Below are positions 12,401-24,394 of a DNA stretch of 64,000 nt, in pieces; the stretch's first letter is position 1, and each line of letters begins with the position of its first letter. The notes under the pieces were generated by a model. That model saw only the letters and a program-made list of their open reading frames with translations, had not been told where the DNA came from and ran no database searches. The stretch is from Amoebophrya sp. A120 (taxonomy: Eukaryota > Sar > Dinophyceae > Syndiniales > Amoebophryaceae), in assembly GCA_905178155.1 (NCBI GenBank), contig CAJINV010000013.1, forward strand, positions 362,344-426,343, in the 5' to 3' direction. The position numbers and the translations under genes were made by a program.

Positions 12401-13814
12401 CCGCGAGTGCCAACGACGCCCCGGTGTGCGCGTATGCATCGGAAAAAAATGTTTCGGGTCTGGACCATTTTTGCAGGATTTGTCATGCTTGGCGGACACG
12501 ACGCTGACCTCTGGGGTGGTTAGACACGAAGTGATCGTCTTGTATGCTATTCAAAAGCGCAGGTTTCCATGCGGAATACGCAACACTTGGCCACGTATCG
12601 CAGTGCGCTGACCACTAACAAGTAAATCCCTAGACTTCATTTTGCATCACAACTTCCAGACCTGGATATACTTATTTTCATTTGATAATGCGTTCGAGCG
12701 CGCGATTTCGTATCCGCTGTGGTCGTGGAACAGCATGAAGGACGACGGCAACTACCCTTGGCCCGCCTGGGACTCCCTCGACACGCGGAGTTTCTTCCCG
12801 GAAATCTCGCAGCGGCTGCGGCGTCCCACCGCCGCCCCCGTGACCTGGTTGCTGGGCGACTCCCACGCGGCGACGTTGACGCAGACCCTGCTGGCCGCCA
12901 CCGGCGAGCGCGTGGTGCTGGTCCAGACCGGGATCTGGCTCATGATGGCCAGCGACGCCGGCAGTCTGGAATTTTTCCAGGTCGTCCGCGCCGCCTTGCA
13001 ACAGGAGATCCGGGACGGCGATCGGATCGCGGTGACCTACTCCCAAGACCGGGTGAAGACGCCGGACCACGTGGCCAACTGGAAAAACCAACTCAACGCG
13101 CTCCAACAAATCGCGCACACCGCGGGTACCAGCACGAAGCTCATCCTCTTCAAGGACGTGCCCGCGTTGCCGAAGCCGGGCGTGATGTGTTTTCCGATGA
13201 AGTGGGGATTAAAGCTGTACGACTGCCGGGTCGAGAAGCAAGTTTTGAAGCAGCAAAGACAGGCAGAGACGACGCTGTTCCACGAACTTGTCTCTCAGGA
13301 TGCGACGAAACAGACCGTCAGCGTGGATTTGCTGGATCCCATGTGCCACAAGACCTACTGCGACGACTATGAACCGGGAAAAATAATGTTGCTAGTACTG
13401 TCTGGGGCCCCCGATAAGCAAAAGTTGCATCTAGAGTTGCATCTAGAGTTGCATCTAGAGTTGCATCTTAGAATTTGCATGCAGTATAGCAGTACTTGTC
13501 ACCTGTCACGTGACACGCCGTTATTTTCATCTTTTCATCACCCCCGATTTTGAATTTTTGCAACCCGGGTCAGCATGCAGGAACAAAGCTGCAAACAGGC
13601 GACAAACTTTCAACCTGATCAACAGGTTGCCGTCACACGAAAACTGCCATTTATTGTCCACGAAGTCCCAGTAGCATTATTTCTCCGTGATAGCAAAACG
13701 GTGCCCGGGTTCCCGGAGACGGTCGGCTACATCGACTCGCACCACCTTTCCGACGCTGCGGTGTACTACCTTGCGCCGTTCGTGTGTCATGCGCTGCACC
13801 AGCAGGGGCGGTGA
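9470..13814 (+). CDS. acyltransferase-3 / SGNH O-acetyltransferase (OafA type)
   Basis: An N-terminal acyltransferase-3 membrane domain is fused to a C-terminal SGNH esterase-like domain, the architecture of bacterial OafA-type O-acetylases that acetylate surface glycans. Exon 1 (9470 to about 10195) has the family hallmarks: RPDIDGLRAVAV, the catalytic-site YH, PGGFTGVDVFFVVSG, RRIRRLYPAL and SLGVEEQFYV. More membrane helices follow in blocks 10430-11228 and 11470-12437, split by a long polar loop rich in Ser/Thr/Glu. The SGNH domain (12692 on) shows block I, GDSHA, at about 12857 and block V, DSHHLS, at about 13731, so both catalytic motifs are intact. The intron at 12438-12691 is an introner whose removal joins the frame as A-Y-A-F-E-R. 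Other introns lie at about 10196-10430, 11229-11475 and 13380-13708. Likely at the cell surface or in the Golgi. Probable bacterial origin by transfer is inference. Confidence 0.88.
12438..12691 (+). mobile_element. introner, GGTCTGGA family
   Basis: Intron in the acyltransferase/SGNH gene. It begins ATCGGAAAA, ends TTGATAATGC, and is flanked by ATGC on both sides. Subterminal inverted repeats share GGTCTGGA with the introners at 16225, 20576 and 56819. It contains the shared 10-mer TTTGTCATGC at 12479. Removal leaves the reading frame intact. Confidence 0.8.
13424..13470 (+). repeat. 12-bp tandem repeat GTTGCATCTAGA, 3 copies plus a partial
   Basis: Three exact tandem units and a fourth degenerate one lie inside the last intron of the acyltransferase gene. 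Confidence 0.9.
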
Positions 13815-15389
13815 GTTTTTCCGCGGAAATGGAGTTATTTTGACGCTAATTTATTAAAGAGCTGGCGTGATTTTGGAAATACAAATAGGTATAGGACCTG
13901 ATGAAGAAATTGGCTAAGTGATCCAAATCCTTCCCTTAGGACTTTAGAACGAGACCGCGGATTTATTGTACGGCCATCTTCCACAGCATTTCTTCAGTAG
14001 GACTAGTTTGAGAGCTTTTATGCTAATTACGACTGCGTTGTACTATTCGCTACCACAATACAACATCAAAACTATACCAAAACTGTTGGAAAAAATGCAT
14101 TGCTTTTCGGAACAAGGAACATACATGCTTACATCTTTCAGCACAGTGAAAGGAAAGCCTTGATGGAATAAACACGTGAATAGTAGAAGTTTTCAAGAGG
14201 AAATTAAACGAACCGTAGTACGCATGCGTAATATCTTTCACGTATATGATCATGTCGTTTCTGTTTCTGCTGTAAAAAGATTTGCGTTGGCGCACGACGA
14301 GAGGCTCACGCCTGTCCCTGGCGCGGAGTTTTCAATTGGTAAGAACAGTGAAAAACTTTGCTGAATGGGCAGCATTGTTGGATTATTCTTGGACACGACA
14401 CAACCACCTGTACAATGTCTACTTGTCATGCTAGTTTGACTGCGAGTTTTTCTTCATCCCCTTGGCGGTTTTTCGTGGTTCCACGATGATTGCGCGAGTT
14501 GGTACTTTTTCGCTGCCGGTGTTCGCTGAGGAACACAAGTTCAATATGCTGGCGCCAGTACATTTACTCCTCTCCGATCAACATGATCTCAGTGGGTGGT
14601 AAAATCTCAGGACCGAAATCTGCGCAGGTCCGCTCGCGGTTTTGGCTCGTTGTGAACCTTCCAGCTCAATACGATAGGCACACAAGCAGCTTGAAGGTCC
14701 GGAAGCGGACGAGGTCTGAAGGCTCGAGCTTGTATCTAGTTTGAAGTATGGAAAAATATTTTTGCACTCCCAGAAGATCCCGCTCGATGCCGACTTTCTG
14801 ATAAGGAATAGCAACAAAAGGACACGTGATCAACTTGGGCACTTCGTATGTGCGTCGCGATACGGAGTTGCGAAATTTGCGTTCCACGAGGATCTTTTTT
14901 TTGCGATCAAGGTTTTTTGGAGATCTTACACTTGATCTGTGTTTCTCGATTTTCGCGCTATTTACAACAAGCGTCCATGTAGTTCTTGTCCGCCGTGCAA
15001 AAGAGCATTGAATGATTACTAGAACTGATGATCCTTCTTTGCGTTTAAAAGAACTCGACGCGCGACTTGTTGATTGTGAGAAGAAGTTTGTTGCGCTCTC
15101 GTGCTCTCCCGTTGCCGTGCTCTGCCGCCAGATTGCGATCCACTATATCAAAATCTGTCGTTTCTTGAATAGGAAAGGGATGTTCTAGTAGATCACGAGC
15201 TGAATTTTGAATACACATAACGATACGATACCTTACTTCATCTGCGAAGTGTTTTTTATCTTTCAAAAACTAACGAAGAAGCTTGTCCTCGCCTTGGTTT
15301 TTTTCCCTCTCCTCGACAAGGCGTTGACGGAAACGGTTTGACGGTCAGGAAAACTTTTTGAAGTGACGACACCAGCACTCTCGACCAGC
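13815..15389. other. intergenic spacer
   Basis: AT-rich, with only short scattered frames on both strands. I see no recognisable gene, RNA or element in this 1.6-kb stretch. Confidence 0.5.
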
Positions 15390-18300
15390 ATGCGAACTTC
15401 CGCAAGTACGCTGCGGCGCTCGGTGTCGCGACCCGGCGCGCCGTCCCACGCCGCCGCACGACACCAAAAGAGGACCATCGCGACCCCGCCGCCGCGACAC
15501 ATGGTGCCTGTGCTGCGGCAGCAGGCGAGTCTGGAGCTGCGCACACAAATGCGGCCGCCGCTAGTAGTGGCAGCTAGTACAACATCAACGGCGCACCTGG
15601 CCGCGGCTCGTCCACAAGCGGGCTTCGTCGCGCGACCCTTCTGCTCGGCAGCGGCGGAGCTGTCGTCGTCCGTAGGCGCGTCCTTTGCCAGGGAAGGTGA
15701 GACAATGGATGGAATAGCGGAACAAGAAAGTACAAGTAGCAACACTCAGAATGGACTCAATGTGCCGGCAGCTTGGAGATCGAACGTGATCTACCACGAC
15801 CACGGGGTCATGACGGCCTACAATTGCATTTGTCAGGCCTTGGGCTCCAAACCGGAGGAGGAAAACAGGAAGCTGGCAGACGAGTACTTATGAGTGATTG
15901 TTGTTCTGAAGACCAAGAAGCTCAGGACTGTTCGTGCTTACGGATTGATCCGACATTAATTTGTAAATGCGCCGCGGTTATATACAGGAGTTCCAAACAT
16001 AAATCCTTTTAGCACAACCGTGATTTCTTTTCCACTTTGGATATCATGTTGTACCATTTTGGTCGTCCTCACAGGTTTTTTTTCCAAATCAAGTGCCTGG
16101 ACCAGACCTTCGAGGGCCGGTCCCGCAACAAGCGGACGGCCCGGAAAGAAGCGGTGAAGCAGTTGCTGTCCGGCTTACAGCACCAGTTCACGCAGGACCA
16201 GCTCGACACCATCTGCCTGACCACTTATGCATTCCAAACATCCGTCTGGGTCTTCAATTTGCTGCAGAGGTTTATCCTCCACTCCTTGCTGTGACGCTAA
16301 CTCTGGAGCGGACAAAAATCTGTATTGCATGACTTCCAAAACAAGTTGCCTTCTTGTTGACTTTTTCATGCGGGGAAGAATATTTTTTAAGAAGCCTGTG
16401 CAAAGAACCCTGTGCCAATGCTTTGTTTGCATTCAAGTTCATCTAAAAGTATTTGATCCAGAAACTGGATGAGAAATAACAAGTGCGCGACTGTTCCAGA
16501 CCTAGACATGATATTTGCATATCATACCACCGCACAAAAACTGATTCTGGACCAGAGCAAGACGGGGGCGAACAGTTTGAACGTGAAATTTTCGACCGTG
16601 AACGCGGACGACATGACCGCGAAGCCGGAGGTCACCGCGGAGGTTGCCATCGGCGGGGTATCGAAAGGAAAAACTCCCCCTCCCCATATCGAAAAGGCAT
16701 GTTTCCGAAAATTTGTGTTGCTGATTTGAGGTCACAAATTTGTCTTGCAAGAAGAGAAGTGCAAAAGCTTCGCCCCTTTTATGGAGGCGATTTGTCATGC
16801 TGTTGGGCCTAAAGGGCAGCCGTTTGCCATGCTGAGCAACTAGACCGATACGCCCCTACATAGCCCGAGGATCTGGCCGCAGTGCCTTCCTGCAATACAA
16901 AGCCGATTTGTGTACACAAATCCAGCATCAGAAGCTTCGTTTTGATATGGGGAGGGGGGCTTTTTCCTCTCGATACGGGGTGGAGGCCAGCGGCGTTGGG
17001 GACACGGAAAAAGCCGCCCGGTTAGTGGCCTTCGACCAGCTCATCGAGAAGATGATGATGTCCAGTGGCGCCTTTGGAATAAATCCCGCGGGAGGTGCGG
17101 AAGGCGGGGGTACTTACTTTCGTTTTTGTTTACGGAGACACAAAAATTTGTCAAGAGCATCTTCCTAAAACAACGCTGCAGGAAGAGCGTTACACCGTGC
17201 TTCTGACAGTGGCTGAATACGACGAGGACACCGCAGTGCTTTCTCTGTTAGAACACGACACCACAGTACGAAGAGGAGATTCTATAGCGCTGTTTGTCGT
17301 ATGTTGACTACTTTTTTGTAACTCTCACACTTCTTCCTACTGCAGACGCGTCCTCCAAAGCGCCCCCGCAACCGAAATCCTCTTCGGCCTTGCGCGCTGC
17401 GTCGATGATTTCGCGGCACAACACGGTCGCGCAGCGCATGCGGAACAACGTGGAGTTTCACTTTGAATTCGCCGACGAGAAGTGGACATCGACCGTGGTG
17501 TGGAGCGACGGCGAGTACGCGGAGGGGGTTCACTATGGGAGTGTCAGGATCGAAATTGACAAAATCGAAAAATTTGTAATGCATAAAATGCATGACGCGC
17601 AATACGTGTGTTGCAGAGCAGGCAAGTGAGGCCGATTGTAAGCCTGTTTGGGGTTATAGCTCGAGCTGCTAAAGCAGCAGGAGAGAATCAGTCTTCCTTG
17701 CCTAAACAGCATAACAAACTGGATTTAGGAACCGCCAGAATTTGTCATGCGCCACTTAGAGACTGGGTTCGAACTGGAATCCATTTTATGCATGACAAAC
17801 CATTTCGATTTTGTCAATTTCGATTCTGACACTTGCATATGCACAGCAGCAAGACGTTCGCCAAGGCGCTCGCCGCGGAGAACATGCTGGTGAAGCGCGG
17901 CGTTCTGCAGCGGAGCCTGACCGAGGAGGAGCTCGCGCTGGCGGACAGTCCGGAGGGGCCGGAAACGCTGAATAAGCTCCCCCCGCAGGCCTGGGACCTG
18001 TTTCTCCCCTCCCTGTGGAAGGAATCCGCGGAGAGCTGCCTCCCCTTCCTCACGCAACGAACCCCCGAGCAGGGCTACATGCCCGTCGATTTGTGGGAAA
18101 CGCTGATCCAGGACACGGCCGCCCGCGGCGCCCGGGAGCAGGAAGAGAACGGCTTCCGCCAGAAAAACCAGGACGTACGGGACTTGTGCAACTGCTGCGT
18201 CGAGTAGGCATTGGGAAACTTGTGTTCTTGAAGACGCCGTCCACATGCAACACAACACTAGGCATAAATACGCAAAAGTCCTTTCTTTCACAGCAGTGCA

Positions 18301-21300
18301 ACAACTGAATCGCGTCGTTTTATGCTGTCGTGCACATCAGAACGCCATCCAGCTTATGATGCAAAAAGACGGAAACAAGATGTGTTGGCGTTTGCGCGTG
18401 TGCGGCTTTTTCTCTTTTTCCCTTCCATCTCGCGGGCGAGTTCTACGCGACCGGCGGAGCAGAGTACTTTCACAAGTGGCGTGGCCTCCTCGGGTTAGGT
18501 ATTGTGAGGCAAAATCCACCACCTCTCCATAATGCGAGCTGAAAGCAGGACTTCAGATCTTCGACACTTTGTACGCACAAATGCATATCATGTACGTAGT
18601 ACTTCCGGAGCAGAGCTTCGTCTAGAGTACTTATGCTGGTCGACGCAGTAGAGCTATTTGGCATGCCACACGACTGCTGCAAAAGTAGCAGCAATAAAGA
18701 AATAAACGATGGGAGAAAGCTGGTACTTGATGATGTTTCTCTTGCAAAACAAACTGCACTTTGACTTGCGCACACGAAACACGCAAGAGCAGCTCGCTTT
18801 GGTCACGGGGTTGGCAAGGGATTTTTCGTCACGATACCAGAGGAGCACGCGATGTTTGACCAGGCTGCGGATGAGGTGGAAAACATCGGCCCCCTGACTG
18901 TGGGCACGCTCGGAAACTGGCCGCTGTTTAAAGTGGAGGGATTCGCTTCCGACGCTTTGCACACGGACGATTTGTTGCTGGTAATGAAGTGCTACTTCCT
19001 GCTACTTCCGAATTTCAGTTTGGCGGTGTTCTCTCAGGGCGAAATTTAGACTCCCTTTCGCATTGCGAATGACAGGCGTGCCTGGTTAAAACGCAGCGCG
19101 AGTACTTCCATAAAGATGCCGTTTTAGTTGATTACAGCCAGAACTATGCATTCTCAGATTCCTATTCATAGATCCTGACACCAAAACGCAGGTATGCGGG
19201 CGCCCCTGCCGGGTGACCTCGGCCAACCCGAAGACGCAGCAGGCCATGTTGCGATTGCTCGACCCGCGAGAGGACGATGCGGACCTGTTTCAGGAGGGCA
19301 GCGAGATCTACGCTGCACAATTTGGCATGGCGGTTCCGAACGAACGGATGGTGCGCGCGTTGAAGTTATCCTGTGTGAAGAGGACGCCCCCACCGTCACA
19401 AAGTTTGCATGTGAGTGTGCATGGCGGGAACGTCTCACATTTTTTATTCTACTGTAGTTGGGAAAGAGAAGAAAGGAGCCTGCTGATGTGGCCACGCTAG
19501 TTGACCACGACTGCCGTGGAGCACTCGAATTTGCCATGGCCGACGTCCTGCAAGACCTCTTGGTTTGCATAGCGTATTTTGCATATTGTCTGGGAGCAGG
19601 TGGGGAAGAGTTTCTGCAGGATAGAAATCGTTTGCGGGATACAAGCCACCTGAATACGATCAGGTGCAACCTATGCCAGTATCGGATTGGCTGCAGGGCA
19701 TGCTGGTGAACCCAGAGGGCATTGGGTACTTACACACTGGCTATTCGCGGCTTAAATTATCGAGACGCTGTAAACCGAAATATATTTATGTTTATCGTAT
19801 GAACATGATTGACGCACTAGTCACTGCAGGATATATAAAAGGTTTCTTCTTGTACTTCCTCATCAAGGGCAGGCACCTGTAGTGTTGGATTGTAGTCCGT
19901 CGGTGCAGAAAAAAAAGTTTCGACTTCAGTTGAGAATGATATCAACTCACGAACAGTTTCGGTTCCGAAGTGGATCACACGGAGAAGATTGCGGAGCCGG
20001 TTCCGCCCTTGGTCTCCATTCCCCTGTCGGAGTCGCAGAAGGCCGCCCTGGAAGCCGCCACCAGCCGGCGCATCACCCTGATCCAGGGGCCCCCGGGAAC
20101 GGGAAAAACCTACTGCGGCGCGGCCATTGTGTCCTCCTACGTGGCGAAGACCCCCTCGGCGCGCGTCCTCGCCTGCGCGGACAGCAACGTCGCGGCCGAC
20201 AACCTCTGCTTCAAGATTCAGCAGCTCATGCCCGGCGCCCGGGTTGTCCGCGTGGGCGACGGGGGCTGCGACGAGCTGCGGAACCAGGTGTTCGAGAACG
20301 AGGGCCGGGAGCTCGACGTGCTGTCCATGAGCACCGCAGAGGTGCGGGAAGCGCGAGCGCAGGCCATCCGGCGCCAGCTGCCGAACGCCCAGGTGGTGGT
20401 GGCGACCTGCATCGGGTCCGGCATGGACGCGCTGGACGTGGGCGGCAGTTACGACCTGGTGGTCATCGACGAGGCGAGTCAAGCGCTGGAGCCCGCCACC
20501 CTGGTCGCGCTGGAGCGCGCGGGCCAGGACGTGAAGCACGTCGTCCTCATCGGGGACCACAAGCAGCTCCCGCCCATATGGATTGCAAAAATGTCTGGGT
20601 CTGGAAGAATGCAACTTGTGATGCTATTTTTGGAATCTAAGAAAATCTGTATTGCATGAGCAGCAAGAGGCGTCCAGTTTTTGCTCCGCGGAGAGGAAAT
20701 TTGTCATGCGGGATAGGCATCAAGATACCCGCAAAAAATCTGTCATGCTAGGTCATACATTACAGGCATCATAGCCCGTGCGAAATATGCATGACAAACC
20801 TGGAAATCTTCCAGACACAGACATTTTTACAGTTGATAGCCCACGGTGCTCTGCAACGACTACCAGGTGGGCGTCAGTTTGTTCCAGCGTCTGGCCGACC
20901 GGGGCGTCGACCCCCTCATGTTGATCGAGCAGCGCCGCATGCACTCCCTGATCGCGGATTTTCCGAACAAAAACTTCTACAACGGCCGACTGCTCAACGC
21001 CACCGACGACGCACAGTTGCAACCGGTCACCGTCCAGAAGGAATCCAACGTCGAATTGGTCCATTGCGCACCATATCATACAGAAAAAGGGCTAGCGGTA
21101 GCGCTTGTAAAGAGGCATGCGTTCTTTAATTTTCCACTGCAAGAGAAGTTGTACTTAAGTATGCATAAGCACAACGCATAATGTTGTCTAAAAATCAAAC
21201 GCTGTACAACAAGCAAGAACAAACTGAACGACGTCCGAACCAACATGTTTGCAACATCCATAGCACTTGAGTGTGCCTTTCTAGTTTGAGCAGTGAGCAG

Positions 21301-22870
21301 TAGCCTACTAACTCGGGGAAAAAAAACTTGTCTGCTTTCGTGTGCCACCAGCTGCAATTTTTCCCTTTGAGACGCCGATTGATTTCCAGGGCAACGAGGT
21401 GAAGAAGGGGGAGTCCACGTGCAACAAGTACGAGGCCGACAAATTGGTGAAGTACCTGCAGGAGCTGAGCCAGGCCGAGCCCGGCTTTGACCAACTCACG
21501 ATCGGGATCCTCACACCCTACGCCGCGCAGAAGCACTTACTGGAGAATTTACTTTTCGACCACGGGTTACTGCGGGAGAACATCCGCATCGATACCATAC
21601 CATGTTGAAAAAACATCTTTTCTCCAGAAGAAGAGACGAATTCACCGCCACAAAATGAATCGCGCGCGCTTCCACCTCGGAAGACGCAGTTTTTTTTTGT
21701 TCCATTTGCTCCTGAAAAGCACTCTCTGCATCACATCTATATATAGTTCGCGTGGTTGAAACGTCTTCGGCGGGGGAACGGTGTTTCTTCAACGTGATAC
21801 ACTATCGACGGGTTCCAGGGCATGGAGAAGGACCTGATACTTTTCTCGGCGACGCGGTCCAACGCTCGGGGCGACCTCGGCTTTCTCAAGGACCCGCGCC
21901 GCATGAACGTGATGCTGACTCGCGCGAAAAAGTCGCTCGTGGTGTTCGCGGACGCAACCTGCTTGCGATCCTCCACCGCCGGGCATTGGCCCTCCTGGGT
22001 GCACTGGGTGCAGGAAAACGCAAAGGTGCGGTTGCCTGTTAGAGATATCACAATACTCCTTCATTTTGTCCGTACACACACTCCTGCCCGCACTTGTAAA
22101 GGGAACGGGAAACTTTTGAGATTTTTGCTCGTGCCTGCTTTTCGTGCGACAAGAAGTTGATACGCTAATATTCCTCTTGGTGCACTTTACCTCATGCGCG
22201 AATATTTAGGTGTCGGGTGACGAGCTCGCCTCTGCGTTTTCCTCCAGCTGGCACAATCCCCCGCGCATCAATGCGACTGAGGAAAGCAACGACGAGGAGT
22301 CCGATTTTTTGAAAATGCTTCGCGCGAACGAGCAGGGCGCAAAGAGTTTTCAAAGCACCACCACCGCGGCGACGCCCACTGCCGAAACCGCCGAAGTGCA
22401 CCGGGGCCGGCCATCAGTGAAGCCGAAGGACGACGGTGCGCAGGTGGAATTGAGTAGGAAAAGAGAAAATAATTGTACAACTGGATCCTTTCCGCTGGAT
22501 GACTGGATGTTGTTCTGTATGTGAGTAGAAGAAATTTAAGAAATTTATTCAAATTTCTTCAATTATTTGTTCCTCGTAGAAGTGACTGGGCCCGTGTGGT
22601 CACCAGTAGCGTTAAGAAAAGATGAATTGCGGAAGAGGTGCAAGCGGTACAGTTTTTCCCAGGATACTCGGCGAAGCCGAGTTTGAGGCGATGATGCAGA
22701 CAGACAGTCTTCCGGAAAACGAGAGCGCTGTGAAAAACCGGCAAACGGAACAGGAGAGCTTTCTCAAAATGCTGGACGAAGCAGCGCGGCGCGACACAAC
22801 TGGGGGGAATGCTTCTAGCGGCAGCAGTGCAACTTCTTCTGCGGTAGCAGCTGCTAGTGCCGGGATGTGA
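15390..22870 (+). CDS. triple-dsRBD UPF1-like SF1 helicase
   Basis: Start ATG 15390. The Arg/Ser/Ala-rich N-terminus with an RPFCS-like site suggests an organelle presequence (inference). Three dsRNA-binding-like domains follow: about 15800-16190 (FEGRSRNKRTARKEA), 16531-17060 (VAIGGV, VGDTEKAARLVAFDQL) and 17380-17900 (SSKTFAKALAAENML). Each is split by an intron. A UPF1-type accessory region (18441-19560, FHKWRGLLGLEE, LGNWPLFKVEGF) precedes the helicase core. Core motifs: I GPPGTGKT (20090), Ia ADSNVAADNL, II VVIDEASQALEP (20459), III IGDHKQLPP, IV-like MLIEQRRMHSLIADFP (20920), V GFQGMEKD and VI DPRRMNVMLTRAK (21892). The acidic tail repeats an E-S-x-FLKML motif. GT-AG introns: 17110-17345, 18499-18840, 18981-19191, 19411-19457, 22026-22209. 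Introner-type introns: 16225, 16659, 17534, 20576, 21074, 21593. It probably remodels RNA-protein complexes. The tail exon joins after 22440 are uncertain. Confidence 0.88.
16225..16530 (+). mobile_element. introner, GGTCTGGA family
   Basis: A 306-bp intron in the helicase gene between dsRBD 1 and 2. Flanks share CCAC (16221-16224 and 16527-16530). Inverted ends run TATGCATTCC and ATATCATA, with GTCTGGGTCT / AGACCTAGAC subterminal. Excision joins L-T-T-A-Q-K in frame. It contains CTGTATTGCATGA, also present in the related copies at 20576 and 56819. Confidence 0.85.
16659..16980 (+). mobile_element. introner, CCCCTCCCCATATC family, exact 5-bp TSD
   Basis: The element 16659-16975 starts TATCGAAAGG and ends CTCTCGATA, flanked by CGGGG at 16654-16658 and 16976-16980. 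The ends are long inverted repeats (AAACTCCCCCTCCCCATATC against GATATGGGGAGGGGGGC). Removing it restores dsRBD 2 exactly as GGV-EASGVGD. It contains TTTGTCATGC at 16791. Same family as 40153 and 48834. Confidence 0.93.
17534..17844 (+). mobile_element. introner with about 38-bp terminal inverted repeats
   Basis: Starts TATGGGAGTGTCAG and ends CTGACACTTGCATATG. The inverted repeat continues through ATCGAAATTGACAAAATCG. Flanks share CAC. It carries TTTGTCATGC at 17741 and its reverse complement at 17790. Excision joins dsRBD 3 as EGVH-SSKTFAK in frame. The best-preserved inverted repeat in the window. Confidence 0.92.
20576..20842 (+). mobile_element. introner, GGTCTGGA family, exact 5-bp TSD
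   Basis: The element 20577-20838 starts TATGGATTGC and ends ACAGTTGATA, flanked by GCCCA at 20572-20576 and 20839-20843. Subterminal inverted repeats AAAAATGTCTGGGTCTGGAA / TTCCAGACACAGACATTTTT differ by one base. It sits right after helicase motif III; excision gives QLPP-TVLCND. TTTGTCATGC lies at 20700 and, reversed, at 20789. Confidence 0.93.
21074..21350 (+). mobile_element. intron flanked by CACCA duplication, probable introner
   Basis: A 277-bp non-GT/AG intron starting TATCATACAG, with CACCA at 21069-21073 and 21346-21350. Excision joins HCAP-AAIFPF in frame. Terminal inverted repeats are weak, so it may be an old copy. Confidence 0.7.
21593..21808 (+). mobile_element. introner, ATCGA target duplication, in helicase motif V
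   Basis: A 216-bp intron between ATCGA (21588-21592) and ATCGA (21804-21808). Ends carry the inverted pair ACCATGTTGAAAAAAC / TTTCTTCAACGTGATA. Excision gives ID-GFQGMEKD, which is helicase motif V. Its end resembles the introner at 30641 (TATCATGTTG). Confidence 0.85.
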
Positions 22871-24394
22871 CGAGCAGGTTTTACAGTATAGACACCTTAT
22901 TCGAGTTCAAAATGTTTTCTTGAACAACATCGTTCTTTTGATGAAAAAGAAAGATGTGGGTGGCTATTCCGCTCACCTTGAGAAGCGCGCACGCAAGTCT
23001 TTTTATGAAGAAGTACGCGCCTACACAGTTGTCGTCTTTCAAGCAGTAAGTGTTAGTTTACTCAGCCAGGGATCTTCAAAATGACATGATAACGTGAGGG
23101 CTAGACGAGTAATCAATTTTCACAGATCCGCTCTCGTTTTGCCTGAGACGTCGACTATTCCGTGTCGGGTTCGGTCTCAACTGACGAGAGCCAAAATGAA
23201 ACTCAGGTGGCAGTTGAAGATCCTTTTTACGGCGGACTTCGTTCCATCCGCAGAGAGGATAATCTGCTTTTTACCACAGTGCCAGTTTTTTACTTGAAGC
23301 ATTTCCGAAAAAAGTACTGGCTTTCGGATGAATGGTTTTTCCTAAAAGTTGTAGTACAACGAGAACTGCTTGGGTCTAGTGCAAGACCGAAGCGAGTGTC
23401 TCTATGCAATTCCGAAGCCACTGAAATAATCCACTTCAGGTTTATCGAGGACTACGATGGAATAACTCCTCGAGCAGCCGGCTCAGGGAGCGCCCAAGGT
23501 AGGCTTCTTCGAATTACTTGCTGAAAATGAACATAGCGAAGATCCTCGTTTTTCGAGGAAGTAGAAGATACTTACTACGTACAGCAGGTCCGTTACACAG
23601 GTCCGTTACAACTTTTTTTCCAAATCGAACGACAGAAAAAAGCCTACCGCCTGTCTCCAAGATGACAGTAACGTAAGGGCTACGTCCACACGGAAACGCG
23701 ACAACGAAATGAATTACCTGACAGAGTTTTAATTTCCTCCATTCGAGCAATTTCCTCCATTCGAGCGGATAAGTCTTCGATATTTTTTCTTACATCTAGC
23801 GACGAGTCTTTCACCAGTCTCTAAAAGTCTGATACGCTGCTGCTTTCGGCGAACACAGTAGTATGTTCTATTTACACCGAATGACTCCCGAGAAGTTTTG
23901 ACTTTCGATGATCTTCAGGCATCTTCCTGGCGAACAGAGACACGCCTATCTACAAAAGTAGGACGAAGTTGCGCCTTCTGAAAATTTTTCCGGGATGTTC
24001 TTTGAAAATGTCAAGCTTGCGTTTGCGGTGTCGCTGTCCCTGCTAAGTAGATTTTGTTTCTCTGGTGGAACTACACCTAATGCTAATTTCGACGTCGCAC
24101 GCTGCTTCCGAACTTTCGTTCTTCTTTTCTACTACTGAGAAGAGTGTGGGGGATGAGGAGGACAGAAAAAAACTGAACAGAACAAGTGCGACCACTGGCC
24201 GTGCGCTCTATATTTCACTCTTGAGCGAGGTTTTCAGGTTTGCTCCTTTTCCTTGAGCGTGTCAGCACTTCACCTACCACTTAATTTCACGGCCTCTGTC
24301 AGACAGAAGCTAGCAAAGATCATAGACCGTCTCCCTGAGAGCTTCGCTCCTAGTACAGTGGCTATACCGCCTCGGCACGTTTCTTCCCGTCCCT
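22871..24394. other. intergenic spacer with two small tandem duplications
   Basis: Only weak, AT-rich frames are seen. It contains an 18-bp exact tandem duplication (AATTTCCTCCATTCGAGC, 23731-23766) and a 13-bp one (CAGGTCCGTTACA, 23585-23610). No gene is supported. Confidence 0.5.
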
